Assembly: GCA_023957775.1 (NCBI GenBank)
Contig: JAMLGR010000004.1
Coordinates: 124,001 to 188,000 of the forward strand
Direction of reading: 5' to 3'
Length of the DNA stretch: 64,000 nt
From: Fimbriimonadaceae bacterium
GTDB taxonomy: Bacteria > Armatimonadota > Fimbriimonadia > Fimbriimonadales > Fimbriimonadaceae
This document shows positions 31,404-39,991 of this stretch, in pieces; position 1 is the stretch's first letter; every line of letters begins with the position of its first letter. Position numbers and translations under genes: made by a program. The notes beneath the pieces are model-generated. The model was given only the letters and a program-made list of their open reading frames with translations, made no database searches and was not told the DNA's origin.

Positions 31404-33643
31404 GCGGAGGGCTCCAGCAGTTCGGCAAGCAACCGCAGGGCGCCCTGCTTGTCGAGCACCTCGTTGCCGCTCGGGCAGCGGGGGCTGAGCAGGCAGGCGG
31501 GGCAACCGTCCCGACAAGGGCAACCGGACAGGAGCCGTCGTGCCGCGGAGGCCCAGTCGCCTCGGCGGCTCCAGAGGCTCTCGCACAGGCCCACGCCCCC
31601 CGGCGCGCGATCGAAGACGAACAGGGCGGGTGCGAGCGTTTCGGGGAACAGGGCGTACCACGTGCTCCCAAGATCCTCTCGATCGCACCCCGCGAGAAGC
31701 GGGGCGACCGCCATCAGCGCATGCTCGAGTCCGTGAAGCTCGGCTGCGCGCCGCATGCTCTCTTCAGGATCGTCCGCCTCGGGAAGCGACAGGTGGATTC
31801 CCAGCGTGTCGAAACTCTGGGTCGGCAGTTCGAGGGATTCGACGCTCAGGACGCGGGCGCCGTCGTGGGCGATCCTTCGGAACCCCTCGACGGAGTCGGT
31901 CACCCGCAGAGCGCCCCATCGCGCGAGGTGGCGTCCCCAGGCTTCCTCCTCGATCCGTTCGCCGGACTCCAAGATCGATTGGGTCAGCGGCTGGGTGTAG
32001 TAGTCGACGTCCTTCTGCACCACGTGGGCCTCGCAGGTGTCCAGGTCGAGTTCGGTGACCAGATAGCTGATGCCCCGGTGGAGGTACACGGCCCCCTCGT
32101 GCGCGTGCTCGAGCGCGCGCCATCGCTCCATCGAGCCCAGCTCCTCGCCGTTGTGGATCAGGAGGACCGTCCCTCCCCCGCCGGACCGAATGTCGACGCC
32201 GGGGGCGGGCGCCTCGTGGGCGGGGTTGAAAAAGACGCCCCCCCGCCGTTCCAGGACGCCCTCGTCTTCGAGCGCTTCGGCGACGTCCAGCGCATGGGGG
32301 CCGAACGCGTCCAACTCGGAAGGCGCGAGCGGACGTTCGTGCGCCGCGCACCGCAGTTGCTGGGCGAGGATGCGCGGGTTCTCGGGATTGGCCGACACGC
32401 TCTCCACGGCGGCTTCGAGCACCAGTTGGGGCTCTCGGACGAGAAACTGCTCGAGCGGGTCTTCGTGGGCGACGAAGATCGCCAGCCCTTCGCGCGAGCC
32501 GCGCCCCGCGCGTCCCGCCTGCTGCCAGAAGCTGGAGACCGTTCCCGGGTAGCCGTTGAGGATCACGGCGTCGAGGCCTCCGATGTCGACCCCGAGCTCC
32601 ATCGCGTTCGTGGCGGCGAGCCCCTTCAGCTCACCGGAGAAGAGGGCCCTCTCGATCCCGCGGCGCTCCTTGGCCGTGTAGCCGGCCCGGTAGCTCTCGA
32701 TGGATGAGGGGGGCGTGCCGCCCCGCTCCAACCGGCGCCGCGCGTACTGGAGGACCAGTTCGGCGGTGATGCGCGACCTGCAAAACGCCAGGGTCGTGAG
32801 CCCGTTTTCCACCAAGGTCGCCAGGATTTCGGAAGTCACCAGGTTCGGGCTCGCCCGGGACGCGTCGTCGAGGGTCGGTGGGTTCCAAAAGACGAAGGTG
32901 CGGCGCGCTTGGGGCGATCCGTCCTCGTCCACGACCGCCGCGTGCCGGCCCGTGAGCTTTCGGAACAGCTCGGTGGGATTGCCGATGGTCGCGCTGCACG
33001 CGATGATCTGCGGGCGGCTGCGATGCCATTCGCACAGGCGGATCAGCCTTCGGAGGACATTGCCGACGTGGGAGCCGAACACCCCCCGATACACATGCAT
33101 CTCGTCGATCACGATCACGCGGAGGGATTTCAGGAACTTCGCCCAGGTCTCGTGCCCCGGAAGGATGCCGACGTGCAGCATGTCCGGATTTGTGAGGACG
33201 ATGTGGGCCCCCTTTCGGATCGTGGTCCGCTTGTACTTCGGTGTGTCGCCGTCGTAGGTGGCGGGCCACACGTCTGGGGGACAGAGCTCCTCGAGTTTGC
33301 CAAGTTGGTCTTGGGCGAGGGCCTTGGTCGGGAAAAGAAACAGGGCGCGCGCGGCCGGTTCGGCGAGGCACGCGTGGATGGCCGGAAGGTGGGTGCACAG
33401 GGTCTTGCCGCTGTTCGTGCCGGTGACGACCACGACGTCGCGTCCGTCGAGGGCCGCGTCCACGGCCAGCGCCTGGTGGGCGTACAGCCGCCCGCGCCCG
33501 GTCGCCTCCAGCCGCTCGGCGAGCCGTGGGTGCAGCGCGTGGCGAAGCGAGCCCCACTTCGGGGGCCGCGGCTCCGTCACCTGGATGGAGGCGATCTGCG
33601 AGGCCAAGAGCTCGTCCTCGCGCAGGCGGTCGAGCGGGTTCAT
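31400..33643 (-). CDS. MrfA-like DEAD/DEAH helicase with DUF1998 cysteine cluster
   Basis: 747-residue superfamily 2 helicase. Walker A is TGTNSGKT at 74-81, motif II is VIVIDEMHVYRG (DEMH in place of DEAH), motif III is IACSATIGNP and motif VI is QQAGRAGRGSREG. The C-terminus is a DUF1998 domain with the metal-binding cysteines CPCRDGCPACLLSPRC (708-723). This matches B. subtilis MrfA (YprA), a 3' to 5' helicase in mitomycin-type damage repair, which works with the exonuclease MrfB. No mrfB is in the window. The gene starts four bases after the tatC stop. Confidence 0.87.
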   Translation of the reverse strand: MNPLDRLREDELLASQIASIQVTEPRPPKWGSLRHALHPRLAERLEATGRGRLYAHQALAVDAALDGRDVVVVTGTNSGKTLCTHLPAIHACLAEPAARALFLFPTKALAQDQLGKLEELCPPDVWPATYDGDTPKYKRTTIRKGAHIVLTNPDMLHVGILPGHETWAKFLKSLRVIVIDEMHVYRGVFGSHVGNVLRRLIRLCEWHRSRPQIIACSATIGNPTELFRKLTGRHAAVVDEDGSPQARRTFVFWNPPTLDDASRASPNLVTSEILATLVENGLTTLAFCRSRITAELVLQYARRRLERGGTPPSSIESYRAGYTAKERRGIERALFSGELKGLAATNAMELGVDIGGLDAVILNGYPGTVSSFWQQAGRAGRGSREGLAIFVAHEDPLEQFLVREPQLVLEAAVESVSANPENPRILAQQLRCAAHERPLAPSELDAFGPHALDVAEALEDEGVLERRGGVFFNPAHEAPAPGVDIRSGGGGTVLLIHNGEELGSMERWRALEHAHEGAVYLHRGISYLVTELDLDTCEAHVVQKDVDYYTQPLTQSILESGERIEEEAWGRHLARWGALRVTDSVEGFRRIAHDGARVLSVESLELPTQSFDTLGIHLSLPEADDPEESMRRAAELHGLEHALMAVAPLLAGCDREDLGSTWYALFPETLAPALFVFDRAPGGVGLCESLWSRRGDWASAARRLLSGCPCRDGCPACLLSPRCPSGNEVLDKQGALRLLAELLEPSA

Positions 33644-33647
33644 GGGC

Positions 33648-34478
33648 TCAGTCGAGGTCGTCGAGTTCGGGGGAGCTGCTCCCCGAGTTGCGGGTCGTGA
33701 AGCGCACGGCCATGACGCTGAGGATGAAGAGGAGCGACAGCGGCACGGCCATCATCAACATGCTGAAGGCGTCTTGCGAGGGCGTGAGGATGGCCGCGGC
33801 GAAGAAGATCAGGGCCGTGGCCTGGCGCCAGTACTGCACCAGCGTATCGGGCCCGATCAGGCCGACCTTGCCGAGCATGAAGACGATCAGGGGGAGCTGG
33901 AAACCGATCCCGAACGCCATCATCATCTTGAGGATGAAGAACACCATCGTGCCCGGCTCCTGGATCATCTGCGTGCCGGGAAACTCCTCGATGTAGCTGA
34001 AGAACCACTGGAACGCGCTCGGCAGAATCAGCCAGCAGAAGAACATCCCGATCGCGAACAGCACCACGCTGAACGGCGCCATCAGGGCGAGCGGTTTCCT
34101 CTCGGACGGCCGGAGGCCGGGTTTGACGAACCCCCACAACTGCATCACGAGGAAGGGCAGCGTGATGCCCAAGCCCAGCATGAACGAGAGCTTGAACTTG
34201 AGCATGAAGGGCTCGGTCGCGTTCCGAAAGGCCTCGGAGTAGACGCCGGCTTCGAGCAGTTTGGGGGGAACGGAGTCGCGGACGAGTTGCGACAGGGCGG
34301 TGTAGAGGGGAGGCTCGATGAACCAGCCCAGCACCCATCCCGCGACGATGATGAGGAGAATGCGGAGGATGCGGTCGCGAAGCTCTTCGAGGTGTTCGCC
34401 CAAAGTAGCGCGAAACTCTTCCGGGTCCTCGGAAGAGTTTCGCGTGGAGGTGGTTCGGCCCTTTAGCGGGAGGCGCAT
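33648..34478 (-). CDS. tatC: Sec-independent protein translocase subunit TatC
   Basis: 276 residues with six transmembrane helices. The conserved cytoplasmic N-terminus LGEHLEELRDRILRIL includes the signal-peptide-binding glutamate. Next come FMLKFKLSFMLGLGITLPF, the RPSERKPL loop, the periplasmic loop FPGTQMIQEPGT and the final TPSQDAFSMLMMAVPLSLLF. TatC receives folded proteins with twin-arginine signals, such as ActB at 49123. No tatA/tatB gene is present here, so those are elsewhere. The gene sits between an exported protein gene (12 bases) and the MrfA-like helicase gene (four bases), probably one transcript. Confidence 0.95.
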   Translation of the reverse strand: MRLPLKGRTTSTRNSSEDPEEFRATLGEHLEELRDRILRILLIIVAGWVLGWFIEPPLYTALSQLVRDSVPPKLLEAGVYSEAFRNATEPFMLKFKLSFMLGLGITLPFLVMQLWGFVKPGLRPSERKPLALMAPFSVVLFAIGMFFCWLILPSAFQWFFSYIEEFPGTQMIQEPGTMVFFILKMMMAFGIGFQLPLIVFMLGKVGLIGPDTLVQYWRQATALIFFAAAILTPSQDAFSMLMMAVPLSLLFILSVMAVRFTTRNSGSSSPELDDLD

Positions 34479-34490
34479 ACGGGGTCGAGT

Positions 34491-35978
34491 CTACTTTTCG
34501 AGCGTGAAGATCTGCTGAACTTTCACACGAACGTACAGCGGTGTGCCCGAGCCGCCCGCGCCGCGGCCCGTCTGGCCGCCTCGCTGAAGCCCGGTGTCGC
34601 CTCCGCCGGGGGCACCCTGGGGACCGCCGCCGGCCGTTCCCATCGGGCCGCCGCGCCGGCCGCCGCCCTGGGCTCCGCCGCGCTGGAAGAACCCCTCGCC
34701 GATCGCCCCGCCGCCCTTTCCGTTGCCGGGCAGGTCGGGACCGCCCGTTCCCGCTGCCCCCATGGGGCCGCGCCGTCCGCCGCCCGCGGGCGCGCCCATG
34801 GCGCCGCCGCCGGCGGCCGCTCCGCCATCGGCGGCTTGCTCGACCTTGCGGTCGATGGTAATGTCCCGGATGATCTTCACGATCTTGCCGGTGTCGAGCG
34901 CAAACCAGATGGTCTCGGTCATGGCGACCTTCTCGTCGGTGAAGTCACGGCCCGCCTCGGCGAGCTTGATGCCTTCGATGCTCTTGGTGCCGGCCTGGAT
35001 CGCGTGCTGGATCTTCGCGCACGGGAAGCCCATCTCCCACTCGACGCCGAGGAACTGGCCCACCGCGGGGAAGTTCTCGACGACGGTCGGCTGCTCGTAG
35101 ATCTGGTCGAGATCGAGTTTGCCCCACTGGAAGCGGCCCTGCCACCGATCGCCCGGCTTCACGGCCTTCTGCGGGAAAGAGGGCAGGGGGAAGTCGGCGA
35201 AGAGGTCCGTTCGGGAAGGCTCGCCGGCCGTTCCCTGCATGGGCACGTACAGCGGGATCGATCCGAAGACCTCCTTGCCCGTGGGGTCGAGGCGCATGTA
35301 GATCGGCGCCATCTCGTAATCGTAATAGCGGCGCGGCTCGGTCTGATCGAGCGTCGTCAGCGTCGCATAGTCCTTTCCCTTGTCGGGAAGGGCCTGCATG
35401 CGGAGGAGGCCGTCACCGTTGGGGTACCGGTTGTCCACCGCATAGAGGAGCCGGACGGACTCCGACTCGAGCGGAAGCTCGGCCGCGCGGCCGCCCAACT
35501 GGTTTTGCGCTTGGGTGATCGTCGAAACCGCGACCCGCTGCTCCATGTTGTAGACCATCTGGGCGCCGGGGACGAACTTGTAGCGCAACGCGATGCCATC
35601 TTCCGGGATTGGAATGTTCGCCGAGTTCTGGACGACGACGTCGACCGAAGAGCGGTCCACGATGCGCGGAGCGTCGTTGAAATCGACGTAGAGCACCACT
35701 TCGATCCGCAGATCGCCGTCGGGAATGTTGCGCGCCTTGGTGTCGAGAATGTACTCGTAGAACTTCTCGCCCTTGTCAAGCACGGTGGCTTCGACGAACT
35801 TGCCGCCGACGAAGATGCCGACGTAGCCCCCGTCCGGGATGCTGTCCCCAGGGATGTCGATCTTGACCTTTTCGCGCACCTTCGATCCCTCCGCCGGGCG
35901 GACGATCGTGAAAGGCGCCTGCGCCAGCGCGAACGCCGCGGCGAACAAGCCCAACAAAACTCCAATGCCTCGCTTCAT
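34491..35978 (-). CDS. Exported protein with Gly/Arg-rich low-complexity tail
   Basis: 495 residues. A signal peptide (IGVLLGLFAAAFALAQ) is followed by a beta-rich region to about residue 390 that starts with an Ig-like stretch (FTIVRPAEGSKVREKVKIDI). Residues 395-480 are extremely biased to Gly, Ala, Pro and Arg, with repeats such as GGGRRGPMG, GGGRRGGPMG and GGGPQGAPGGG. The last 15 residues (VRVKVQQIFTLEK) return to normal composition, so the insert sits inside a folded C-terminus. No known domain was recognised. It is upstream of tatC and probably cotranscribed. GGRRG-type sequences can bind nucleic acid or phase-separate; this is only a resemblance. Confidence 0.7.
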   Translation of the reverse strand: MKRGIGVLLGLFAAAFALAQAPFTIVRPAEGSKVREKVKIDIPGDSIPDGGYVGIFVGGKFVEATVLDKGEKFYEYILDTKARNIPDGDLRIEVVLYVDFNDAPRIVDRSSVDVVVQNSANIPIPEDGIALRYKFVPGAQMVYNMEQRVAVSTITQAQNQLGGRAAELPLESESVRLLYAVDNRYPNGDGLLRMQALPDKGKDYATLTTLDQTEPRRYYDYEMAPIYMRLDPTGKEVFGSIPLYVPMQGTAGEPSRTDLFADFPLPSFPQKAVKPGDRWQGRFQWGKLDLDQIYEQPTVVENFPAVGQFLGVEWEMGFPCAKIQHAIQAGTKSIEGIKLAEAGRDFTDEKVAMTETIWFALDTGKIVKIIRDITIDRKVEQAADGGAAAGGGAMGAPAGGGRRGPMGAAGTGGPDLPGNGKGGGAIGEGFFQRGGAQGGGRRGGPMGTAGGGPQGAPGGGDTGLQRGGQTGRGAGGSGTPLYVRVKVQQIFTLEK

Positions 35979-36085
35979 GCGAATTCCTCCAAACAGGGCA
36001 GCGACGACCGAGCGGACCGCGGCGCATACCCCCGTCGATACGATTATGACGCGATTCGCTTCGCGTTCGTTACAGAAGAGGGTGG

Positions 36086-36113
36086 GTGGTTTGTGGTTTG
36101 TTGTTTGTTCCCC
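36086..36113. repeat. Short heptamer tract (GTGGTTT/GTTGTTT)
   Basis: Three phased units, GTGGTTT, GTGGTTT and GTTGTTT, plus a partial fourth stand 12 bases before the pcrA start codon. The reverse complement of the same unit occurs as CACAAAC x2 at 16843-16856 between egtB and the double amidohydrolase gene. Confidence 0.65.
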
Positions 36114-36124
36114 ATAATGAAACG

Positions 36125-38350
36125 GTGAGCCCCACGCTTCCCGAACTCGACTCCCTGAACCCCCAGCAGCGCGAAGCCGTGGAGCACGCTTCGGGCCCGT
36201 TGCTGATCTTCGCCGGGGCCGGCTCCGGGAAGACGCGGGTGGTCACCACGCGCATCGCCCGCCTGCTTGCCGAAGGGATGTCGCCCTCGCGAATCCTCGC
36301 GGTCACCTTTACGAACAAGGCGGCGCGGGAGATGCGGGAGCGCGTGGAGAAACTCGCCGGGTCGAGGGCCTCGGGCATGTGGATGGGGACGTTCCACTCG
36401 GTGTGCGCGCGCCTGCTCCGCATCGACGGCCGCTCGATCGGGCTCAATCCGCAGTTCACGATCTACGACGACGCCGACCAGATGTCCCTGATCCGCGACA
36501 TCCTCAAGAAGCGCGACCTGGACGACAAGCACGTCCAGCCTCGGGCGCTTCTTTCGGAGATCAGCAACGCCAAGGAGAAGCTGTGGTCGCCGGAGAAGCA
36601 CGCCGAGCAGGCCGCGGGGTTCTTCGAGAAGATCGCTTCCGACGTGTACAAGGAGTACAACCGCCTGCTCGAGAAGGCGAGCGCGCTGGACTTCGACGAT
36701 CTGCTGCTCTACACCGTGCGGCTGCTCGAGCAGCGCCCCGACGTGCTGGAGAAGTATCAGGACCGGTTCCTCCACGTGCTGGTGGACGAGTACCAGGACG
36801 TGAACCACGCGCAGTACCAGATCGTGAAGCTGCTGGCGGGCCGGCACCGCAACGTGGTCGTGGTGGGCGACGACGACCAATCGATCTATGCGTGGCGCGG
36901 CGCCGACGTCTCCCTGATCCTCAAGTTCGGCTCGGACTATCCGGACGCGAAGGTCGTGAAGCTCGAGCAGAACTACCGCTCCACGAAGACGATCCTCGAG
37001 GCAGCGCACGAGGTGATCAAGCACAACCGGTCGCGCGCGGACAAGCAGCTTTGGACCGACAACGACGCCGGCGCGCCGATCACGCTCTCGGGAGCGGGCA
37101 CCGAGCAGGACGAGGCGATGGCCGTCGCCGAGCGGGTTCTGGCGGACACCCGTGCGGGCCGCCGCAGCTACCGAGAGTTCGCGGTGCTGTACCGCACCAA
37201 CGCGCAAAGCCGCGTCCTGGAGGAGGCCTTCCTCATGTTGCGCGTACCGCACGTGTTGGTGGGCGGTCAGCGGTTCTACGAGCGCAAGGAGATCAAGGAC
37301 ATGGTCGCCTACCTGCGCCTGGCGCTGAACGAGGCCGACGACGTGTCGGTGCGCCGCGTGCTGAACACGCCACCGCGCGGCATCGGCGCGACCACCATGC
37401 AGCAGATCGTAGCGTGGGCCGCGGCGCGATCGTCGCCGCTCTGGCACGCGCTCGTCGACCAGGAGCTGCAATCGACGCTTCCCAAGAAGGCGGCGGGAGG
37501 GGTGCGCGCGTTCGTTTCGGCCATCGAGGAGGCGCGCTCGGGAGCCCAGTCGGGACCAGTCACGCCGCTCCTGAGGCACCTGATGAACGCCTCGGGCATG
37601 ATCGAGGCGCTGAAGCTGGAGCGCTCGGACGACGCCGTGGCAAGGCTCGAGAACCTGCAGGAGCTGCTCACGGTCACTACCCAGTACGACGCCACCACGG
37701 AGGAGCCGTCGCTGGGCGGCTTCTTGGAGAGCGTTGCGCTCGTGTCCGACGTCGACGCGCTCGACGGCCACGGGGGGGACGCGGTCACGCTCATGACGCT
37801 CCACAGCGCGAAGGGGCTCGAGTTCCCGGTGGTGTTTCTCACCGGATTGGAGGAGGGGGTGTTCCCGCACTCCCGCTCGATGGCATCCGATCGCGAACTC
37901 GAAGAGGAGCGGCGGCTGTGCTACGTGGGCATGACCCGCGCGATGGAGGAGCTGCATCTACTCTACGCGCACCGGCGCACGGTGTTCGGCACGCCCGCGT
38001 TCAACCGCCGCTCTCGGTTCTTGGAGGATTTGCCGATGGAGCGGGTGGTGGAGTCCGGCGGGTTCGGGCCCCGCAGCCCCGATATCCGGCGCGTCGAGTC
38101 GGACCGCACCGGCCGCTATCGGACCAGCGAACCGTCGCGCGCCGCGGTCGAGGCGCCGCGCAAGCTGAAGGGCCCGGACTGGAAGCCCCCGTTCGAGGTG
38201 GGGCAGCGCGTGCGGCACGGCAAGTTCGGCATCGGCGTGGTGATCGCGTGCAATCCCGTCACGAACGACGCCGAGGTCACGGTCGCCTTTCCCGGTGTCG
38301 TGGGAGTGAAGCGCCTCGTGCAGAGTCTGGCGAAGTTGGAGGCCGTGTGA
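36125..38350 (+). CDS. pcrA: UvrD/PcrA-type superfamily 1 DNA helicase
   Basis: 741-residue 3' to 5' helicase for repair and replication. Motifs in order: LNPQQREAV (Q motif), FAGAGSGKTRVV (Walker A, 30-37), TFTNKAAREMRERV (Ia), VDEYQDVN (II), VGDDDQSIYAWRGAD (III), LEQNYRST (IV), and LMTLHSAKGLEFPVVF and YVGMTRAMEELHLL (V, VI). The C-terminal tail after a Pro/Arg linker ends in a Tudor-like VGQRVRHGKFGIGVV domain typical of PcrA, which contacts RNA polymerase. The GTG at 36125 gives the usual short N-terminus. The next gene starts within the stop codon (GTGA). Confidence 0.95.
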   Translation: MSPTLPELDSLNPQQREAVEHASGPLLIFAGAGSGKTRVVTTRIARLLAEGMSPSRILAVTFTNKAAREMRERVEKLAGSRASGMWMGTFHSVCARLLRIDGRSIGLNPQFTIYDDADQMSLIRDILKKRDLDDKHVQPRALLSEISNAKEKLWSPEKHAEQAAGFFEKIASDVYKEYNRLLEKASALDFDDLLLYTVRLLEQRPDVLEKYQDRFLHVLVDEYQDVNHAQYQIVKLLAGRHRNVVVVGDDDQSIYAWRGADVSLILKFGSDYPDAKVVKLEQNYRSTKTILEAAHEVIKHNRSRADKQLWTDNDAGAPITLSGAGTEQDEAMAVAERVLADTRAGRRSYREFAVLYRTNAQSRVLEEAFLMLRVPHVLVGGQRFYERKEIKDMVAYLRLALNEADDVSVRRVLNTPPRGIGATTMQQIVAWAAARSSPLWHALVDQELQSTLPKKAAGGVRAFVSAIEEARSGAQSGPVTPLLRHLMNASGMIEALKLERSDDAVARLENLQELLTVTTQYDATTEEPSLGGFLESVALVSDVDALDGHGGDAVTLMTLHSAKGLEFPVVFLTGLEEGVFPHSRSMASDRELEEERRLCYVGMTRAMEELHLLYAHRRTVFGTPAFNRRSRFLEDLPMERVVESGGFGPRSPDIRRVESDRTGRYRTSEPSRAAVEAPRKLKGPDWKPPFEVGQRVRHGKFGIGVVIACNPVTNDAEVTVAFPGVVGVKRLVQSLAKLEAV

Positions 38351-38904
38351 GGTTTGCGGCGGGCGTTGCGGCGGTGCTCGCGCTGGCAGGGTGCGCGCGC
38401 CACGAGCTGTTTCCGCTGGAGCTGGGTCGAAGCTGGACGTACAACGTGCGGACGGGTTTTCCCCGCAGCGTCGAGCAACTGAAGGTCGAGGCGCCGACCG
38501 CGGTGGCGGGCGTGGACGGGTGGCAGTTGGCCAGCCCCTTGGGAGTCGCGCGGGTGGCGTGGAAAGACGGCGTGCTCCTTGCCGAGGAGACGAGCAATCT
38601 GCGCTTCACGCCGCCGCTTCCGATCCTGGTCGACGGCGAGCCGAAGGCGACGCGGACGTGGAAGGGAACGGTGCGCCACTTGGGTCGGGAGTTCGACGCG
38701 GCGGCGACCTTGATGCAGTCCGAAGGGCGCGACACGTTGGGCTCCAAGCAGGTGGACGTCGTGAAGACGGATCTCCGGATCCGACTCGAGGGCCACGAGA
38801 TTCTCGTGCGCAGCGCCTATGCGTCGGGGGTCGGGCTGGTGAGGCAGCGCCAGGAAACCGATGGCCGCTTCGACGTGGAGATGGAGTTCCTCGGCGGCGG
38901 CTAG
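38347..38904 (+). CDS. Predicted lipoprotein of unknown function
   Basis: 185 residues. The signal sequence FAAGVAAVLALAGCARHELF has a lipobox LALAGC, with Cys17 as the lipidation site. The mature part is a beta-rich domain with LELGRSWTYNVRTG and KQVDVVKTDLRIRLEGHEI, resembling small periplasmic proteins that report on outer-layer conditions. No catalytic motif was seen. It is translationally coupled to pcrA by a GTGA overlap, an unexpected pairing of a helicase and a lipoprotein that probably reflects compact packing, not shared function. Confidence 0.7.
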   Translation: MRFAAGVAAVLALAGCARHELFPLELGRSWTYNVRTGFPRSVEQLKVEAPTAVAGVDGWQLASPLGVARVAWKDGVLLAEETSNLRFTPPLPILVDGEPKATRTWKGTVRHLGREFDAAATLMQSEGRDTLGSKQVDVVKTDLRIRLEGHEILVRSAYASGVGLVRQRQETDGRFDVEMEFLGGG

Positions 38905-38932
38905 GCTGCCCCTTTGTGGGAAGATGGGAACG

Positions 38933-39622
38933 ATGGCACAGGAAGAAGCACTGTCGGAGCGGCTGGTCGTCTTGCGGGACGTGAAGGCGAACCCCAAGGT
39001 CAAGACGTTGATCGACGGCGCGAACAACGTGATGAAGGCCATGGGCTACACGGAGCACGGGCACCGGCACGTGGGCGTGGTGTCGAGCATCACCCGTTAC
39101 ATCCTCGAGGGACTCGGCACTCCGCAGCGCGAGACGGAGCTTGGCCAGATCGCGGCGTACCTGCACGACATCGGCAATGTGATCAACCGCAGCGACCACC
39201 CGATCTCCGGCGCGAACATCGCGTACTCGATCTTGACGGAGATGGGGATGGACGCCTCCGAGATCTCGCCGATCCTCGGCGCCATCGGCAACCACGAAGA
39301 GCTGCTCGGGGTGCCCGTGAGCACGATGTCCGCTGCATTGATCATCGCCGACAAAAGCGACGTGCACTTCAGCCGCGTGCAGAATCCGATCCAGGAGACG
39401 TTCGACATCCACGACCGCGTGAACTACGCCGTGCAGAAGAGCCGCGTCGAGATGGACGCGACGGCCCAGACGATCGAGCTGACGCTCCAGATCGATACGA
39501 CCCACGCATCGGTCATGGAGTACTTCGAGATCTTCCTGAGCCGCATGGTGATGTGCCGCCGCTCCGCCGACACGCTCGGCTACCGGTTCCTGTTGCGGGT
39601 GAACGGCGTGAATTTGGAGTAG
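38933..39622 (+). CDS. HD-domain metal-dependent phosphohydrolase
   Basis: 229 residues. HD-superfamily metal ligands are visible: GHRHVGVVSS (His), AAYLHDIGNVINRSDHP (His-Asp and a further His), IGNHEELLG and a late Asp in IADKSDVHFSR. The pattern matches small cytoplasmic HD phosphohydrolases acting on nucleotides or phosphonucleotides. The C-terminal third (about 140-229) is an alpha/beta extension without known motifs. ATG 38933 is used; ATG 38924 is an in-frame alternative three codons earlier. A heptamer repeat tract starts nine bases after the stop. Confidence 0.8.
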   Translation: MAQEEALSERLVVLRDVKANPKVKTLIDGANNVMKAMGYTEHGHRHVGVVSSITRYILEGLGTPQRETELGQIAAYLHDIGNVINRSDHPISGANIAYSILTEMGMDASEISPILGAIGNHEELLGVPVSTMSAALIIADKSDVHFSRVQNPIQETFDIHDRVNYAVQKSRVEMDATAQTIELTLQIDTTHASVMEYFEIFLSRMVMCRRSADTLGYRFLLRVNGVNLE

Positions 39623-39630
39623 GGGCGAGG

Positions 39631-39739
39631 CCTTGGGCCTTGGGCTCGGCTCGTCCTTCGTCCTTCGTCCTTGGGTCTTGGGCATTGGTCCCTTGGGCGT
39701 TGGGCCGGTCACCTGTCATCCCAGCCCCTTTATCATCCC
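39631..39739. repeat. Repeat module copy A, left part (heptamers plus catcccagcccc units)
   Basis: Heptamers CCTTGGG, CTCGGCT, CGTCCTT x3, GGGTCTT and GGGCATT, with one slipped unit, run to about 39713. They are followed by GTCATCCCAGCCCCTTTATC and a final ATCATCCC. The same series in the same order, read from the minus strand, makes up 45156-44983. In copy B the series continues straight into the 104-bp element; here it is interrupted by the IS110-family element. Confidence 0.85.
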
Positions 39740-39799
39740 AGCCCCAAGGGCTCGGCTGGCGCCGGCTGGGAAGGCGAAGAAACCGAGCTACCCTAGGCT

Positions 39800-39985
39800 C
39801 AGGAGTCCACAGAGTCAAGACCGTCTGCGCATTGGTGCCTTAATTGCCCGTTCCCGAGCTTGGTCCCGGCCTATTCGGTGGGAAGTTTGGAGAGGCGTTC
39901 GCCCCCCGAGGGGGCGAAACGCCATCCCGTTTAGGAGATTGGAGCATACCCCCGGCCGGCTTGGACTCCCCTTTCGATGGAGGTG
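39800..39985 (+). ncRNA. Candidate IS110 bridge RNA region
   Basis: In the IS110 group a structured RNA encoded 5' of the transposase pairs with target and donor DNA to guide recombination. This segment has no reading frame and contains a very strong hairpin, GGCGTTCGCCCCC / GGGGGCGAAACGCC, at about 39894-39922. It is followed by CATCCC (39923-39928) and TTAGGAG (39931-39937), which match the left flank (TCATCCC) and the right junction (TTAGGAG). These matches are short and may be chance. Exact ends are not determinable by eye. Confidence 0.4.
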
Positions 39986-39991
39986 TCTGAA

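Noticed and set aside
29454-31688. 744-codon frame antisense to the subtilase
   Set aside because: Shadow of a GC-rich gene; the plus-strand frame has the complete Asp-His-Ser triad.
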